DNA from: Symsagittifera roscoffensis
Lineage: Eukaryota; Xenacoelomorpha; Acoela; Convolutidae
Assembly (NCBI RefSeq): GCF_963678635.1
Contig: NC_087070.1
Span: forward strand, 18,137,318 to 18,201,317
DNA: 64,000 nucleotides
Direction: 5' to 3'
The position numbers and the translations under genes were made by a program. Each line of letters opens with the position of its first letter. The stretch's first letter is position 1. Positions 12,077 through 25,547 of this stretch are shown piece by piece. The notes below the pieces were generated by a model. The model had not been told where the DNA came from and did not search any database. It saw nothing but the letters and a program-made list of their open reading frames with translations.

Positions 12077-13840
12077 GTTTGGACCTAAAACTATGAAAGT
12101 AATTTTGTTCGCTGTCTAGCATACTGATCGCATATAACTTGCGACACAAGCTAATCTCATCTCAAATTAAAAAATAAATATGAGAAAAATTTAGATCTCC
12201 ATTTGTTTCAGAAAGCTGGCGAAAACTTCGAGACCTTAAATTTTTTGTCTTGTCGATCATCTGGAGTTTATTTTCATGTTGCACGATTAAGTTTGCAACT
12301 GTGCGCAATTTTAACTGCATTTTGCAACTTTGCTTTTTAAGTTTTACAAATCATGTTGCTACGTTGCTGGAGTTCCATTGCAACTTAATGCAACTTCAAT
12401 TTAGGTTGACTTTGTAATTCAACTTGGTGCGACTCTTGAGACCTCGTCCGACCTCGTTTTTTTGTAGTGATGTTTATACTCCAGGCATTATATGCACACT
12501 TCTCTATACTAAATATAAGATTTCTCGACTTAAACTTAAAAGATTGCACGTTTGATTTCAAAACGCTCAGAACTTACTCAAATTATCAAATTTACAAAAA
12601 AAAAAGAAAACAAAAAAAGAGCAAAAAGATAAACAGATAAAGAGGGCAAAACAACCGAAAAAATTAGTTGAAAATACCTTGAAGGGGCAGATAAAGGAAA
12701 ATAAGTGGAAAAATGTCTTATAGATCAGTTTTTTCAATATTGCAGACTACGTTCCCCTTCAAAGGACAGTTAATCGAATACAAGCTCCCCAGGAATCAAA
12801 TAACTTTTACTTGTTTGAGGCATAAATTGGAATAGTGGCATACAAGCAAGCAAGCAGAGGCGTCAGGGTGGAAAAATAAGTAAATGGACTCTGAAATGGT
12901 CTAAGAGACATTTGGAATGGTCTTTTGTTCACGACACAATAGAGAAAATGGGGGAAAAAAGTGCTACTAATGCCACGATCCTGAGCACAAAAGCAGGCTT
13001 CAAACTAATTGGACTATCCATCGTTTTTGTAGGGGTTCTCCGTCAACTCTAAAGTCTAACGATAGCAGGAAATATTTTAAAACTCGACCTTAAGTGCCCA
13101 TTTTAGGGGAATGCATAGGAAGTCATTAAAAATCGATATCATGGTTTCAAATATCAGTACTCGCACTTCATACATTCCACGTACGACCAGATTTAGGGAT
13201 AAATCTTGGTAATTTATTGGTGATTTGATAGCAATTTATCCTTAACGGGTCCATAAACAAAGAACTTGAATAAATCATTTTGTCTCGTGGATGCAATTTG
13301 TTCAACACGAGAAAAATTGAGGGAATAAAAAATTGTTTCCAGAATGAAAAAATGACAAAATACTACACGAAATAAGCTGAAGTATTTTGAATCTTTTTGA
13401 GTGAATAATAGAAAGAAAAAAACTCGAATAGAGTGAATTTTTTGAATAAAACGTTCAACAGAATTTACTTTTAAGATTACAAAGCCATAATTCTATTTTC
13501 GATTATTTAAAAAGCCAGAAAAAAATAGTGACTTCATGTAATAAAACACGCGAATAATTTCCAGCGTGAGAAATAAAAATACGGAGAAAAGTTAGGATAA
13601 GACTATAAAAAAAAATATCACAACTCATTACAATATATACACAGAGCTATTTGAATTTCATCGCTCTGCCAAAAATGGCCTATAAAAAGAAGCCATGCCA
13701 GTATTTTCAGAAGCCACTGAAAATGTTGGTCTCAACTGGTTAAAAAATAGCCCAAATAGTCACGTGGGCTGCCTGAGATCACTGCAAAACTTGCTTCCAA
13801 GAGACGACAATAAATAATTATCAATTCAAAGTTAAAAAAA
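12077..13840. other. AT-rich stretch with a TTGCAAC-rich patch
   Basis: No gene is supported. At about 12280-12440 the words GTTGCA, TTGCAACT, GTTGCT and ATGCAACTT recur many times, including the palindromic TTGCAACTGTGCGCAA. At about 12590-12660 the sequence is an A/AG-rich simple tract. Confidence 0.45.
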
Positions 13841-14830
13841 CTGCTCTTGAACGAAGCCCAGGAGGTTCCAATTGCCCTTTGAAGTCCCTGTAGTAGTTTT
13901 TGCAACATTTTAAAAAAAATTAAATAAAGATATATTTTTTCAAAAACTTGCGGCTCTTTTGTATTATAGCTCTCCCATTAAATTGTAGTCCACTCCACTG
14001 AACAAAAATTTCTTTCAACTACACATTAGTAAAATAACTTCGCTTCGCACAGACTCTAATGGTGGACGGACTCTAAAGAAAAAGTGCAATATAAGGTACA
14101 AATTGACATACTTGTGAGCCAATAACACCTTATTCGGATCCTTAAAATCAATTTGGTATTACAAAGTAAGTGTCACTTTAGAAAAATTGATAAAGATTTT
14201 AAGAAATGAGAAAACTTCAAAAACGTTAATTAGATTTTTTTTGAAAACCATTCCCCACCCCACACGCTATGTAAAGAATAAAATGATATATTTCGCATCA
14301 AATCAATTTGGATTGATTTCTAAGACGTATAAAATCTCCACCTAAGGGTTAATAGCACGAAAATTATGCAAGCCCTGAATTTTCCGACTGCTTTTTCAAG
14401 CATATTGTGCAGTGTTTGCTCTAAAAATATTGATAAATTTTTCGAAAAAAAAAATGAAATGGAAAAGAATTGTGAGTTGTTTTCTTTTTCAATGATCCCG
14501 CTTTAAACCATATAAAATACCTATTGGTACAGTTTGCGCCTTACAATGTAACAATTACGACAAATAGCCTAATTTATTAAATTTGGTACAATTTTTGAAA
14601 CTGATTAACTTTCCGCTTTCGCGTTAAAAGTGAGAATTATATCGCGAGTTAATTGGCAATCTTTGAGCCCCCAGGAAAACCTTTCGGATAATAGAAAAAT
14701 GTTTTTTTTTTAAAAAAAAGGCTTGTTAAAAATTCAATTTTTTTCTGGAGAAAAAAGACACTCCGAGCACAAATATTCCTTCTTTTTCTTCGAAAAATGG
14801 AAAATCATAGAACGCAGTAATAGTTCTAAG
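13841..14830 (+). repeat. Old, longer relative of dispersed repeat family A
   Basis: The left end (CTGCTCTTGAACGAAGCCC..., then TTCCAATTGCCCTTTGAAG) and the right end (GATTAAC...CGCGTTAA...ATATCGCGAGTTAATTG..., then CCGAGCACAAATATTCC near 14765) match the borders of the ~500-base family A copies at 25.8-35.0 kb. Between them this copy carries extra DNA, including the block GCTCTCCCATTAAA...GACTCTAATGGTGGACGGACTC (about 13965-14075). That block recurs at about 15936-16045. The copy is heavily diverged, so it is old. Confidence 0.6.
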
Positions 14831-15087
14831 TAAGAATAAACTGGCAAAATTCTCAACAATTGTATTTGATCTCAGATCGCTTCTGTCTTGAAACAATTGA
14901 TTTATATTCCAGAAGCTTCATTTAAAAAAAACTTGAAAGTTTGAAAATTGGCTAAAACAAAACACCACAAAACACAAATTAAAGTCGAAACAACTATTAA
15001 CAAATCATTGAAAACGTCGGTGAAAAGACTCTTACACAAATAAGCAACTTTTAATTAATTAGAAACTAAACATCAAAGAAGATTGCT

Positions 15088-17640
15088 CGTATCAGCGCAA
15101 AACCTTGAACGCTTCGGCTGTCCTTTAAATTTGATCAAAACCTTTTTGATTCAAAAATTGCTTACAGCAAGAAAGTGTTGGTTTCTTAAACAAAATTAAT
15201 CTCTTTTTTATACCTAAACTCGCCATCATGAAATCGTAATAAAACTAACAAACTTGAAACATAGTCAACTGACAGTTGGAAAAGAGTAATGAAAGCAAGG
15301 AAACGGAAAAAAACCAACTTGATCTTTCAAAAATCTTCAACTTCTGAAATTCGAATAAAAAATAGATGGCCTTAAAGTTTTTATAGAACAATTTATGATG
15401 AACACTTCTTTGTTTAATATAACCCAATTTGAGAAAATTGGATCAATAGGTAAAAAAATTTTCTCGCTGGGAAATCTAATAATTAATTTTCATTTACGAA
15501 ATTAGAAGTCGATCACGTTTTTTGGTGACCTGTACAATTTTGCTTTTCAATAGTGGAATTTGCCTTCCTTTCAACAATTTAAATGCACTGAATTTAAAAA
15601 TAATCACAATTCAAACCGCGAAAAATCAAAATTGAACATCAACAAATTTTAAGACTTTTTCCTGAAAAAAAAACAACAAAAAATCATCAAAACCTATATA
15701 AGAGTACTCACTACGTTCATTACTTTTAACTAGATGAAATCAGACAAATGTTAATTTTTTGCAATTTTTATGCTGGTCAATACGACTTTCAATTATAAAA
15801 CTTTTATGCTAGTTGAGTTTATCCTAGTTGATACACCTCCAATTTCGCTCATATACACCAAGTTACAGCAACAATGAAAAAAAACGAATAACAGAAGTCT
15901 TTTTTTTCTAACTGTTTCGGTTTTTTTTATGTTATAGCTCTGCCATTAAAACTCTACTCCATTTCCCCCAATTAAACATAAGTATAAAAATTTTAATTCG
16001 CGCGGACTCTAATGGTGGACAGGCTCTAATAGAAAAAACTCAATATTCTGAGGCGAGGTACTAACGCGCAAAGTGAGGTACAAATTCACATAAACCTTAT
16101 TCGGATCCTCGAGAGTGTCTCAAAATTAATTTATGTAAATATGGGTCACTATTATTCGCAGCATACGATATGCATGGATAGAAAAAACGAAGTGCGTATC
16201 AATTATAGTATATTTTTAAATTAGCAATCTGTAAACCACTCCAAAGTTAAAATATAATCTTAGCTGACTTCCTAGTTTTAAGTGTGAGGCATCAAAACTC
16301 CTCAGATAGTTTTTGATATAAAAACATTCAAATGTTTTTAAATGAGAAAAAGAAATTAACGCAAAAAAATATTACCAAAAAATGCAATCTGATTGAAAGT
16401 ATGATGAAAAACTTATAATACAAAAAAAAGAGTTTTGTGACAGGGTTGAAAGCATTTCAATTCCATTTTATATTTGCGGTTTTTGATGAAATTGATGAGG
16501 TGTGTGTGGTTTTTCTCTCCACGCAAATTCCGAATTGGTAACTTGTGTAGTTTTTCAGCGAATTATTTCACGTTACTCGAAATTAAAGATGCCTTGAGCT
16601 CAAATTTAAAAAAAAAAACGTTATAGCGCTGAAGGCTTGTAAGTTAATAAATTATGCAACTGTCCACAACCAACTAAGGCAAAACGTACAGTTTTATAAA
16701 TATGCGTGTCAGAAATCATTTGTAATTCAATTCAACAAGCTCAAAAAGATTATTTGATACTGGAAATATTTATCATGTTTAAACCTAAATCCATTTCAGA
16801 CACGTTAACTCATTTTGAATTTCAAAAATTTTGGCTTCATATTAGCAAAATAAGCAGTGAAAACATCTCAATTTTTTAAAGACAATTGAAACACTCGCTC
16901 GAAATGTTTTAATGAACCGGTCTCAACACATCAAAATAAAAAAAAACATTGATAGTTTTACTCTTTTCCTGTAAGTGTTTGCAACATCAAAAACAAAAAT
17001 TTTGAAGTTTAAAACACGAAATTTTTAACAAAATGTGGCGGCTACAACTCTGGCAAACATGCATATCGCCATCAATGGCAATTGCAGCAATTTTGAGCAA
17101 ATCATAAAAAACTGTTCGAATCAAGGCATAGACTATTAAATCCAGAAAGCCCAGTTTCACAAAAAATTGTTACATGCAATGTAGAGTACAATATGGGACG
17201 AGATTTCTTATCCGCAACTATCCGCTGTCGAAGCTTTAACTAAATGACAAAATGGAACAGTACTGCTCGCCACACATCATTATCTTGCCACACACCATTT
17301 AAAAAATCTAGTAATAGAGTTTGCACCTAATTACGTATCAGCTATGACAAATGGTCTACTTTAATCAATTTAGGCCGATACTTCGCCAATGTATTATAAG
17401 CTTACGTGTTAATAGCGAGAAATATATCGCGCGTTAATTGTCCCAAATTGGCCATATTGGCAATGTTTAAACCCCCAGCAATAGCCTTTGAAAGATATTT
17501 AAACCGTTTTTAAAAAACAAGACTTGAGAAAAACCTGAAAATTTTCTGGAGAAAAAATATCTTGAGCACAAATATTCTGTCATTTTCTTCGAAAGTTGAA
17601 ACCTTTATAGAACGCAATAATAATTCAAAAAAAAGCAAAC
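15088..17640 (+). repeat. Second long, degenerate family A-like copy
   Basis: It starts with GCTCGTATCAGCGCAAAACC near 15088. It ends with CGTTAATAGCGAGAAATATATC (about 17410) and GAGCACAAATATTCTGTCA (about 17560). Inside are the GCTCTGCCATTAAA...CTAATGGTGGAC block (15936-16045) and a TTTTATGCTGGTC...GTTGATACACC block (15768-15876). The full extent is inferred from borders. About 16120-17390 shows no recognisable feature of its own. Confidence 0.5.
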
Positions 17641-17869
17641 TGACAAAGCTCAGATCAATTTTAATGTCAGGTAGTTTCTCTAAAGTAAAACTTGCTATTT
17701 ATTTAAGAACGAATACTTAAAAATTTTAAAATTGGCCAGAAAAACACCACTGAATACAAATTAAAGTCAAAACAAGTACGAACAAATCATCAAAAACATT
17801 GGTGGAGCGGTTGAATCTCACGCAAATAAGCAACATTGAATTAAATAAGAAAAAACATCAAACAGGAAT

Positions 17870-18575
17870 GCTCGTAACAGCACGAAGCCTTGAGCGCTGC
17901 CCTCTAAATTTGATTAAAACCTGTTCATGATAAGAAAAATTTTAGTTTGATATTAAAAAAACGCAGAAAACGTTATTTTTTAAAAATGAATTACAATAAT
18001 TGTTTAATCCCCCAACAAGCCTACAAGAAACCGTAACAAAACCAACTAGCTTCAACCCGGTGAAATCAGACATTAAAGTTTTTTGTGGTAGTCATTAATA
18101 ATGAGACTTATATGGTTAAAACATTGGTTGTCACTGTTGAAGCTTGCAATGAATCGTTTTGAAAATGAGCTCCTAGAGAATCAACAAAGTATAAGACTTT
18201 TGCGGTGACTGCTCGGCTATCAAAAAAATCGTTTTGCCTTAAAGTTTGAAAAACATAAAATTGTAACTCACATAACTAGCAAAATTATGAGACCTTTTTT
18301 TTCTCAATTATATAAGACAACAAACAATCATAAACCTTCAAATTGAAGCTTTCAATTTTGAGAAACAGCAAAATGAGAAAATAAACGACCAACAAGCAGT
18401 TGAAATTCTGCATCACATCAAGAAAATTCCGTATCCTTCAAACTTGACCATTTTTTCCTATTTTTATGCTACTCGATTCGAGTTTTATTTCTAAATTTTT
18501 TATGTTAGTCGAGCTTTATGCGAATTGATACACCACTAGTTATACTTTTTTAGGTTAAGTTATAGCAGCAATGGA
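17870..18575 (+). repeat. Third, truncated family A-like copy
   Basis: The border GCTCGTAACAGCACGAAGCC at about 17874 is followed about 600 bases later by TTTTTATGCTACTCGATTCG...GAATTGATACACCACTAG (18472-18573). That is the same order and nearly the same spacing as 15088 to 15876, a shift of roughly 2.7-2.8 kb. The closing half is not recognisable. It is probably a decayed tandem partner of the preceding copy. Confidence 0.5.
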
Positions 18576-19538
18576 TAGAACAATTTAAAATTTAAATTTT
18601 TCAACAATTTAGTTGAAGCAGCATTTTTATTTAACAGTATTCAGGATTTTGGCAATTACTTTGAAAAAATCTAGAGCAAATTTGACAATACCAAACACAA
18701 TCACCAAAAACTTAAAAAAAAAGATAAAAATGTTCTTTAAAAAACGTTTTTCCCCAGAAACCAATGCGACAGGATCATTCTGGGTCACATCATCCACGTT
18801 TTTTGGCTGTTTAGCACTTCACTTGAAATTCATTATTTTCAATTTTCGAAAACTCAGTGTTGACTTAAACTATCCGGACAAAAAGAACAAAATTTAAAAA
18901 ACTGAAGGCGTTTTTCTGCACGTTAAATTGATATAAGACAAAAATATTTGGACAAAAGTGGCTGACTGTTCATACAATATTTGGATCAAGTTAACATCCT
19001 AATTCCTAATAAGGATACAAGACAAATAGGAAAAATTGTGAACAACTTTGAACAGGTCACAGTCCTGATTTTCTTGAAGTTTATTTAAAAAGTTTAATGT
19101 GCATTATTGAACAAATTTTACCCCCGAAGTTCAAGTTTATCGATAGGTGATAATTTAATCTACTTGCAGACTAACCGCTCACTAACTTTTTTTTATTGTT
19201 CTTTAGCTTGACGTTATAGGATCTTCTGGTGCCTCAGCGCTCCATTGATTAAGCTGGGAACCCTGTCTTTTTTGGCACAATTTGGTTTTGAAACACACAA
19301 TTGAACAAATTAAGAATCTCGTTCGAAATTTTAGCCAGTTATTCTGCAAAGACAGGCTATGAGCGTACTCTGAATAGTTCTGGCTAGCAGCGCTAAAAAT
19401 ATAAATTCATAGTCTCTGTAAACACTTAATAACGGTTTAAAGCCCGTTCAATAGTGTATTTAGAAGCCACTTTGTAATTTAAATAATCGAGCGTAAAAAA
19501 CAAATTATTGAAATAAAATCTTTGAAAACAATCGAAGA

Positions 19539-19797
19539 CTTCCTTTTTCGGCCGACCAAACCTTGGAATTTTTCTAAGAGCGCCTTTCGCGCCCGAATAT
19601 TTTAATTTAGAAGGGGAGATTGCGCCAAAAAATGCAATTTCTTGGTCAAAGTTTTCCAAAAAGGGCCTAAAAAAGCGGTTTTTGGCCTGCTTTTTTAAAA
19701 ATTTGCCTGCGGTGCAGAAGTTTTGGTCACAATAGGAAATGCTGGGAAAATCAATTTGGTCGAAAAGATTTTTTGAAAATCAACCCCCAACACACAA
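19539..19797 (+). mobile_element. hAT-type MITE, internal fragment
   Basis: The interior of the MITE family is recognisable: GGCCGACCAAACCTTGG, GCGCCTTTCGCGCCC, AAGGGGAGATTGCGCC, GCCTGCGGTGCAGAAG, and an AATCAATTTGGTCGA block, in the order seen at 22577-22964. Both terminal repeats have gone. The antisense open frame at 19426-19659 overlaps this fragment and is not a gene. Confidence 0.65.
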
Positions 19798-20762
19798 TCT
19801 AAAAATAGAAAGGGATGTTTAGCAATTTTTTGAATTTTTTAAAATAAGCAATACAAGTGTTTTGGTGTTTACTTGTGCTTCTACTGTTTTTTTTTTCAAT
19901 TAGCCATGATAGATTTACATTGTAACAATTTGCAAGCCTTTTCCGATGAAAAAGTTTTCCGATGACTTCGAAAGCTTTTAACATGTGTTTTGGAAAAACT
20001 CTGTTTACATTTCTATGATCAATTTTTTCTCTGCTTTATCCTCGATTTGATTTGCTATGCTTTTTTGCTATTTTTTTTTGGTTTTTCAAACTTTGAAAAA
20101 AGTTAACAAAATATTCAACTTATTTTGAATTTTGCCTTGGTTTTGACATTCTTTCCTTTTGAAATTAAAACGTCTCGAGTTTAAATATAATTGTCATTTG
20201 TATCAACATATTTCACACAACAGAAGAGCATAAACTGGTTATTTGGGCACTCGAAAATAAATATATCTCATCGACAAAAAGAGTTCATGATCGCATTTTT
20301 TTTGCCGTTTTATTGCCACTCAAACATCTACTGGTCTACTGACAAAGCTTTAAGCATAGCCAAAAGACAGTTGGAAAACTTCATGAAAATAAAGAAACAG
20401 AAAAAAATACTCACATATCTTTTTTATCAACTTTCGAATTTTTTTTGTGACTTTAAACTTTTGTTATCTGATATTGGTTGTTGCCTTATTTTCAACACTG
20501 TAAAAAAAGTGAATTTTAAAAGAAATCAAAATTCATACCGCAAAGTTTTCAGCGTGAACAATTTTTAAGACTTTTTCCTGAAAAAATCACCATGACCTAT
20601 GCAAAAGTAATCACTACGAGCATGACTCCGAATTAGGGCAACTTCGAATTAGGACACAAGTAAAATTTAATCAGCTTTGCGTGAAGAAAATGCCAAATCA
20701 AAAGCTTCATTTTTTTCGGCGGTCGTTACACCTTTCAAATTGTGGTCGGACATTTAATTTTG

Positions 20763-21171
20763 CGTGGCCATAGTAGCGGATTTAGGGGGCGGGGGGGGGG
20801 GGGGGGCTTGGACGCCTTTTTTTCAGGGATTCCACCCCCTGCCAACCCAAAGGGTCCCCCTTTGTACTATTTTGAGATATCCGTTTTTGGCTGACTGACC
20901 TTAAAGTTTTTCTAAAGGCCTTGGGCGCCAATCTATCCTTATTTTGTGGGGGAGCGCGCGCCGAAAAAACGCGATTTTTTGGTCGAAACTTTCCAAAAAG
21001 CGCCTAAAAATGCATTTTTCTGACCTTTTTCTAGGGTTTCTATAGTGGCTTCGGAGAGCTCAGAAAATTAATTTGGTCGACCTATAAAAAAAAGGTCGAC
21101 AAAATTTTCAAAATTTTTTTTGAAAATCCGCCCCCCCTCGAAAAATTCCTAGATCCGCGCCTGCGTGGCCA
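20763..21171 (+). mobile_element. hAT-type MITE with exact 8-bp target duplication
   Basis: The element body is 20771-21163, flanked on both sides by CGTGGCCA (20763-20770 and 21164-21171). The ends are an imperfect inverted pair (TAGTAGCGGATTTAGG and CCTAGATCCGCGCCTG; family consensus CAGGGGCGGATTTAGG). An 8-bp target duplication and a CAGGG-type terminus are typical of the hAT superfamily. The body has a long G run (from about 20787) and no coding capacity, so it is non-autonomous. Confidence 0.9.
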
Positions 21172-22568
21172 TGAAAGATTAGGAAAAATTTTTCTATAAG
21201 AATATAATTTTGTTGAAACTAGTGATAAACAGATTACCACTAGCAGATTAACCACATACTCAATTTTTCACATGTAATCTTGATTTGAACTGTTATTATT
21301 TAAAGGATCTCTTGGTATCATAGTGAACGAATGAACAATTTTGGAGATTTTTTATGATAAATACACACAATTGATCAAGACAAAAAGCACTTCCGAACTT
21401 TCAACAATTTTTATTGATTTGTTGAACAAAAATTATGAAATCACCATATTCTTTTTAGTTTGAATTGAAAACAACAGTGCTTTTTTTTCAAACAGAGAAT
21501 TGACGTTGTTTTAATTGTACATTTGGAGATTTTACATTCATTTAACTAAACGCGCAGGAAATTGAAGGAATATTGAAAGTTCTTTTCTTTGTATTAATGA
21601 GAAAAGTATTTTTGTTAAAACAAACTCAATTTGCGGCTGGAGCATTTACACTTGTGCTTAGAACGGAACTTCAGTGCCCTTTTGACGATCGGACAAAATA
21701 GAAAAATTACAGTCAAGTGATGCGGGTTGATGGGAAATGGCGCAAAACAAACAGTAACAATTGGAACTAGTTAAAATTTGATGGCGGCATGAAAATATGC
21801 CATTCGAAACTAGTCAATATAAGATCATAAGCTGGACTTCAGTTTTCTACGAATGTTTTTTTAAAATATGAACTGAAAAATGCTAATTGTAATTGTCTGT
21901 CAAAATTTTCTCAATTGAATTTTACAAGATCAAAATGGGCACTCAATAGGCACGATTTGAACTCTTTAGGCCACCGAAATGCTGAGATAAGTTTTAAAAC
22001 TTGTTCCAGATTGTTGTTCCAGATTGTAAGTGGATGCCACTCACAAAGTTTCCTTGTTCAGTGGATTCCGCGCTCAAATACTTCCGGAAATATAGATGGT
22101 TTCTAAAAATGGTGAGCAAATTCCTCAAATGCAAGCGGATTCCATTAAATCAGCTGGCGTCTTGGTCATTCCTCTCACTTTTTGCGGATTGTGCTTACAA
22201 TTTTTGGGTTCTGCTTACAATTGCAGATTCTGCGACAGCGTAGTTTTACTATACAGATTTATAACTTTTTGTGTTTATAATTTAATTGATTTTAATCATT
22301 TGTTTCTGAATTCCCAAACTGTTCCGGATTTGCTGTTTTAGATTGCTATATGCTTAAAAGCTTGTCTCTAGATTCTAGAGACCTAAACACCCTAAATTTT
22401 GCGCCTGTCCAGTGCACAGTTTGACCTCGTAACTTTCTCAGACAACTGTTTTTATAAGGCACTGATCCAGAATGTCATTCGACATTGTTTCAAAATTCTT
22501 GAATGCTGCTCAAGAAAACGTGAAAAAAAAACAGGAAAAATGACAAAAGTAGGTAAAAATTTGATTTA
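21172..22568. other. AT-rich stretch, no gene seen
   Basis: Contains overlapping short open frames at 21915-22341 in different registers, with no domain or motif that I recognise and no splice-supported structure. I would not annotate them. Confidence 0.45.
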
Positions 22569-22972
22569 CTTGCCGGCAGGGGCGGATTTAGGGGGGGCGG
22601 GGGGGAGGGGGTGGGGTCCCCCCTTTGATACTTTTTCAGAAATCCCTTTTTTGCCGACCGACCCTAAAATTTTTCTAAAGGCGCCTTGGGCGCCAATATA
22701 TACTAACTTTGAGGGGGAGCGCGCGCCAAAAAAACGCTATTTTTTTTGTCAAAATTTTTCAAAAAGTGCCCAAAAACGGCTTTTTTTGACTGTTTTTTCA
22801 AAAAATTGCCTGCGGCGCAGAAAACTTTGCCAAAATAGGGGCAAAACAGTGCTTTGGGAGAGCTCGAAAAATCAATTTGGTTGACCTAAAAAAAAAGTCG
22901 TCAAAATTTTGGAAAATTTTTTGAAAATCCGCCCCCCCGCGAGAAAATCCTAGATCCGCCCCTGCTTTCCGG
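22569..22972 (+). mobile_element. hAT-type MITE, copy with 7/8 target duplication
   Basis: The body 22577-22964 runs from CAGGGGCGGATTTAGG to CCTAGATCCGCCCCTG, a near-perfect 16-base terminal inverted repeat. It is flanked by CTTGCCGG and CTTTCCGG, an 8-base target duplication with one change. This is the best-preserved long copy and serves as the family reference. The open frame at 22399-22884 simply reads through it. Confidence 0.93.
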
Positions 22973-25530
22973 TATTAAACGACTAGAAAGTTCTAGTTAT
23001 CTCTCATCTGAAAAAAAGGCTCTCAATTTTGAGTTAGCGTAATATTTCACTATTTAAAGTTCAATTTCAATTCGGTCAAACACTCAATTTTGTTCAGTAC
23101 TTTGCTGTTTATGAAATCAAGAGGAATGAACAAGTTTAATTGATTAGATCTGCTTAGTTTTTGACAAAAAAAACACAATTAAAAAAACTTAATTCTATCA
23201 CTGTTGACTGCTAAAATTCTTAGCTGCAGACTTTTCTCTAATTAGAAACAAGGCAATCCATTATGCTTATTGTTCATTATTGTCGTTTATGATCGATTGA
23301 CTTTTTTGAAAGGTTGGTTTCCAATTAGAAAGAACTTAAATCTGGAAGTGACCATTAAAAATTCTCACCTGTCCACTTTGACTCTGATTGTTGTCTGTCA
23401 TGTTATAAGCATTCGCCAGGTAGTCAAAAAGAGAGAACAAGCAATAAAAACGTCACTTCCTGCTTGCAATGCAAATGTCCTGCAGTTCAAACTGCACCAG
23501 TTTTTACATCGACCAAGAGGGGAAAAGTGGTGATGTGAATGAGAATTAGATCACGTGGAAGAAGGAAAATCGAGGGAAAATAAACTGGAGTGGTAGGGTC
23601 TGTTATTGAAGGAACAACTAGAGCAGAAGAAGAGAAAGAAGCTGAGATAATTTCCGATACGTTAAGATAACTTCTACGAGAGAAGAAACAAATTTGCATA
23701 TGGTATTGAGGGCAGACGTACCAATAGGTAGATTAAATTTGCCTCAGTTTTGATGAAAATTCTCTAAAACATTTGAGGAAAAATTTAAAGTACTTGCAGG
23801 TTTTTTAAAAAAATTATGATTTTTTTTCGGTTGAATTTTGTTATGCAACTGAAAAATGTAATTTCAACTGAAAAATATAAAACAACAGAAAAAGGTAATT
23901 TCAGATAGCGCTTATCTTCCCCTGTTTTTTGCCTTCGATTTAATCTGAAAGCAAGTTATAAAATTTATATGTTAAAAACTACTTTACCATATGAAAGTAT
24001 TTCTTTTTGCCCTGAATGACGTAATTTTGTCGTTAAATTGGTAAATTGTTTCGAATTGCTTCTAGCTGCTTAGCATTAACTTAGCAGTGTTTTCAGTCAA
24101 CAGATTTTTATTAGTATGAAATGTCGGGCATCTACTTAATGCACTATGCCACCTACCTGTAGATTGGGTCCAGTGCAGATAAAGGCTCGATGAGAGCTCC
24201 GGTGTTTAAAAACGAAACAGAAAAAATGATAACAGGGCTAAATCAGCAGAGGGGGCAGGGCAAAAATGGGCAAAATAAAGCCCAATTTACAGCTACAAGG
24301 AAGTACGCTAATCCATTTTTAACATTCCCTGGGAAAAAAGAAGTTATATTTCTTATAAATGCAAGTATAACTCATGCGAACATTTAGTGCGCTTTAAATT
24401 GTCTGTTTCTTAAGCTACACGTAAATGTAACCTCGGTATAATTTGCTTGGTAAGATGGTATAAACCAGAAAAGGAAAATAATTTGAAGGAAAAAGAAAAG
24501 CGTGAAAAGAAAGCACAGTTGTGCTTAGCATGCATCTAAAATGTGTCTGTTATTTCGCGTATAAAATTGATTTTTACCAACCGATAAACAGTGAACAAAC
24601 TTAACGTTTATGGCGAATAATTAACTTCAAAATATGCTGACTTCAGTAAAAAAAATCTACGCTTTTTTGGGCAGACTTGTTCTTGTTTTTTGACAAAATG
24701 ATTTCTTATTCAGCGAGCGTCGCCCTGAACAAGAAAAAAAGGAAACGGCTCGTATTGATGGAAAGCCCTTGACATTCTGGCTATTATTTAACGTATATGA
24801 AGTATTACTTATAAAAAAAACTTTTTATAGAATTCGAGAATGAAACTTACTAAAAATCAGATGTTTGCTCATAAATTATCCCGCTATACGTTTTGTTAAA
24901 TGTGAAGTGATGTTATTAGCGTCTAGTAATCTAATAATAAGATCAAAAACTTGATTCGTTTGAATTTGGAATGTTGTTTGAGCCGGAATAACTCGCTGCT
25001 TACGCATTAATAGCACGAAATATATTTTACCTTGAATTCATTCAGATGACAGGAAAAAGAATTGAACCTTTCTTGCATTAAATGTAAAGAAATGGACCCA
25101 GGGTGCTTATAATCACCTAATTCAAGTTTTGCTCTACCCGCACTGATTTTTCATGGATAATAATTGATCATCTTGGATTTTTATAACATGTCTCTTTAAA
25201 CTTCATAAACAACTGGTTAGAACTGATGATTCGGATTGAATTATATTGCTAATAATTTTCGAAGCAAAAAAATCTATTTGTAACTGATTATAATGGAAAG
25301 TTTTCAATTTTTTTATTTTTATTTTTTTTAAGGAACTGAATCAATTTTTCATGCTTTCAACCTTTTTTGTGCCTTTTTCATTTTTTTTTATAAAATAATT
25401 TTAAACTTCAGTCAGTCATTTTGTCGTTCTCCCGAAATATTGCATTTTGTTCCGTCTTTCAATTACAACTTAATAAAAGTATACGTGTTACTCCCCAAAC
25501 AGCAATCTACCCTAAACCCATCCCCCACGT
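22973..25530. other. AT-rich stretch, no gene seen
   Basis: No supported coding, RNA or transposon feature. A fragment resembling the family A palindrome (GCTTACGCATTAATAGCACGAAATATAT) lies near 24998-25026. Short open frames at 23270-23699 have no recognisable motif. Confidence 0.4.
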
Positions 25531-25547
25531 TTATCTCAACCCAAAGT

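Noticed and set aside
22399-22884. 161-codon open frame
   Set aside because: It reads into a hAT MITE from its terminal repeat onward; the G runs and poly-T give Gly- and Phe-rich translation.
24120-24185. Minus-strand GGTGGCATAGTGCATTAAG resembling a tRNA 5' half
   Set aside because: No B box follows and no second copy was found in the window.
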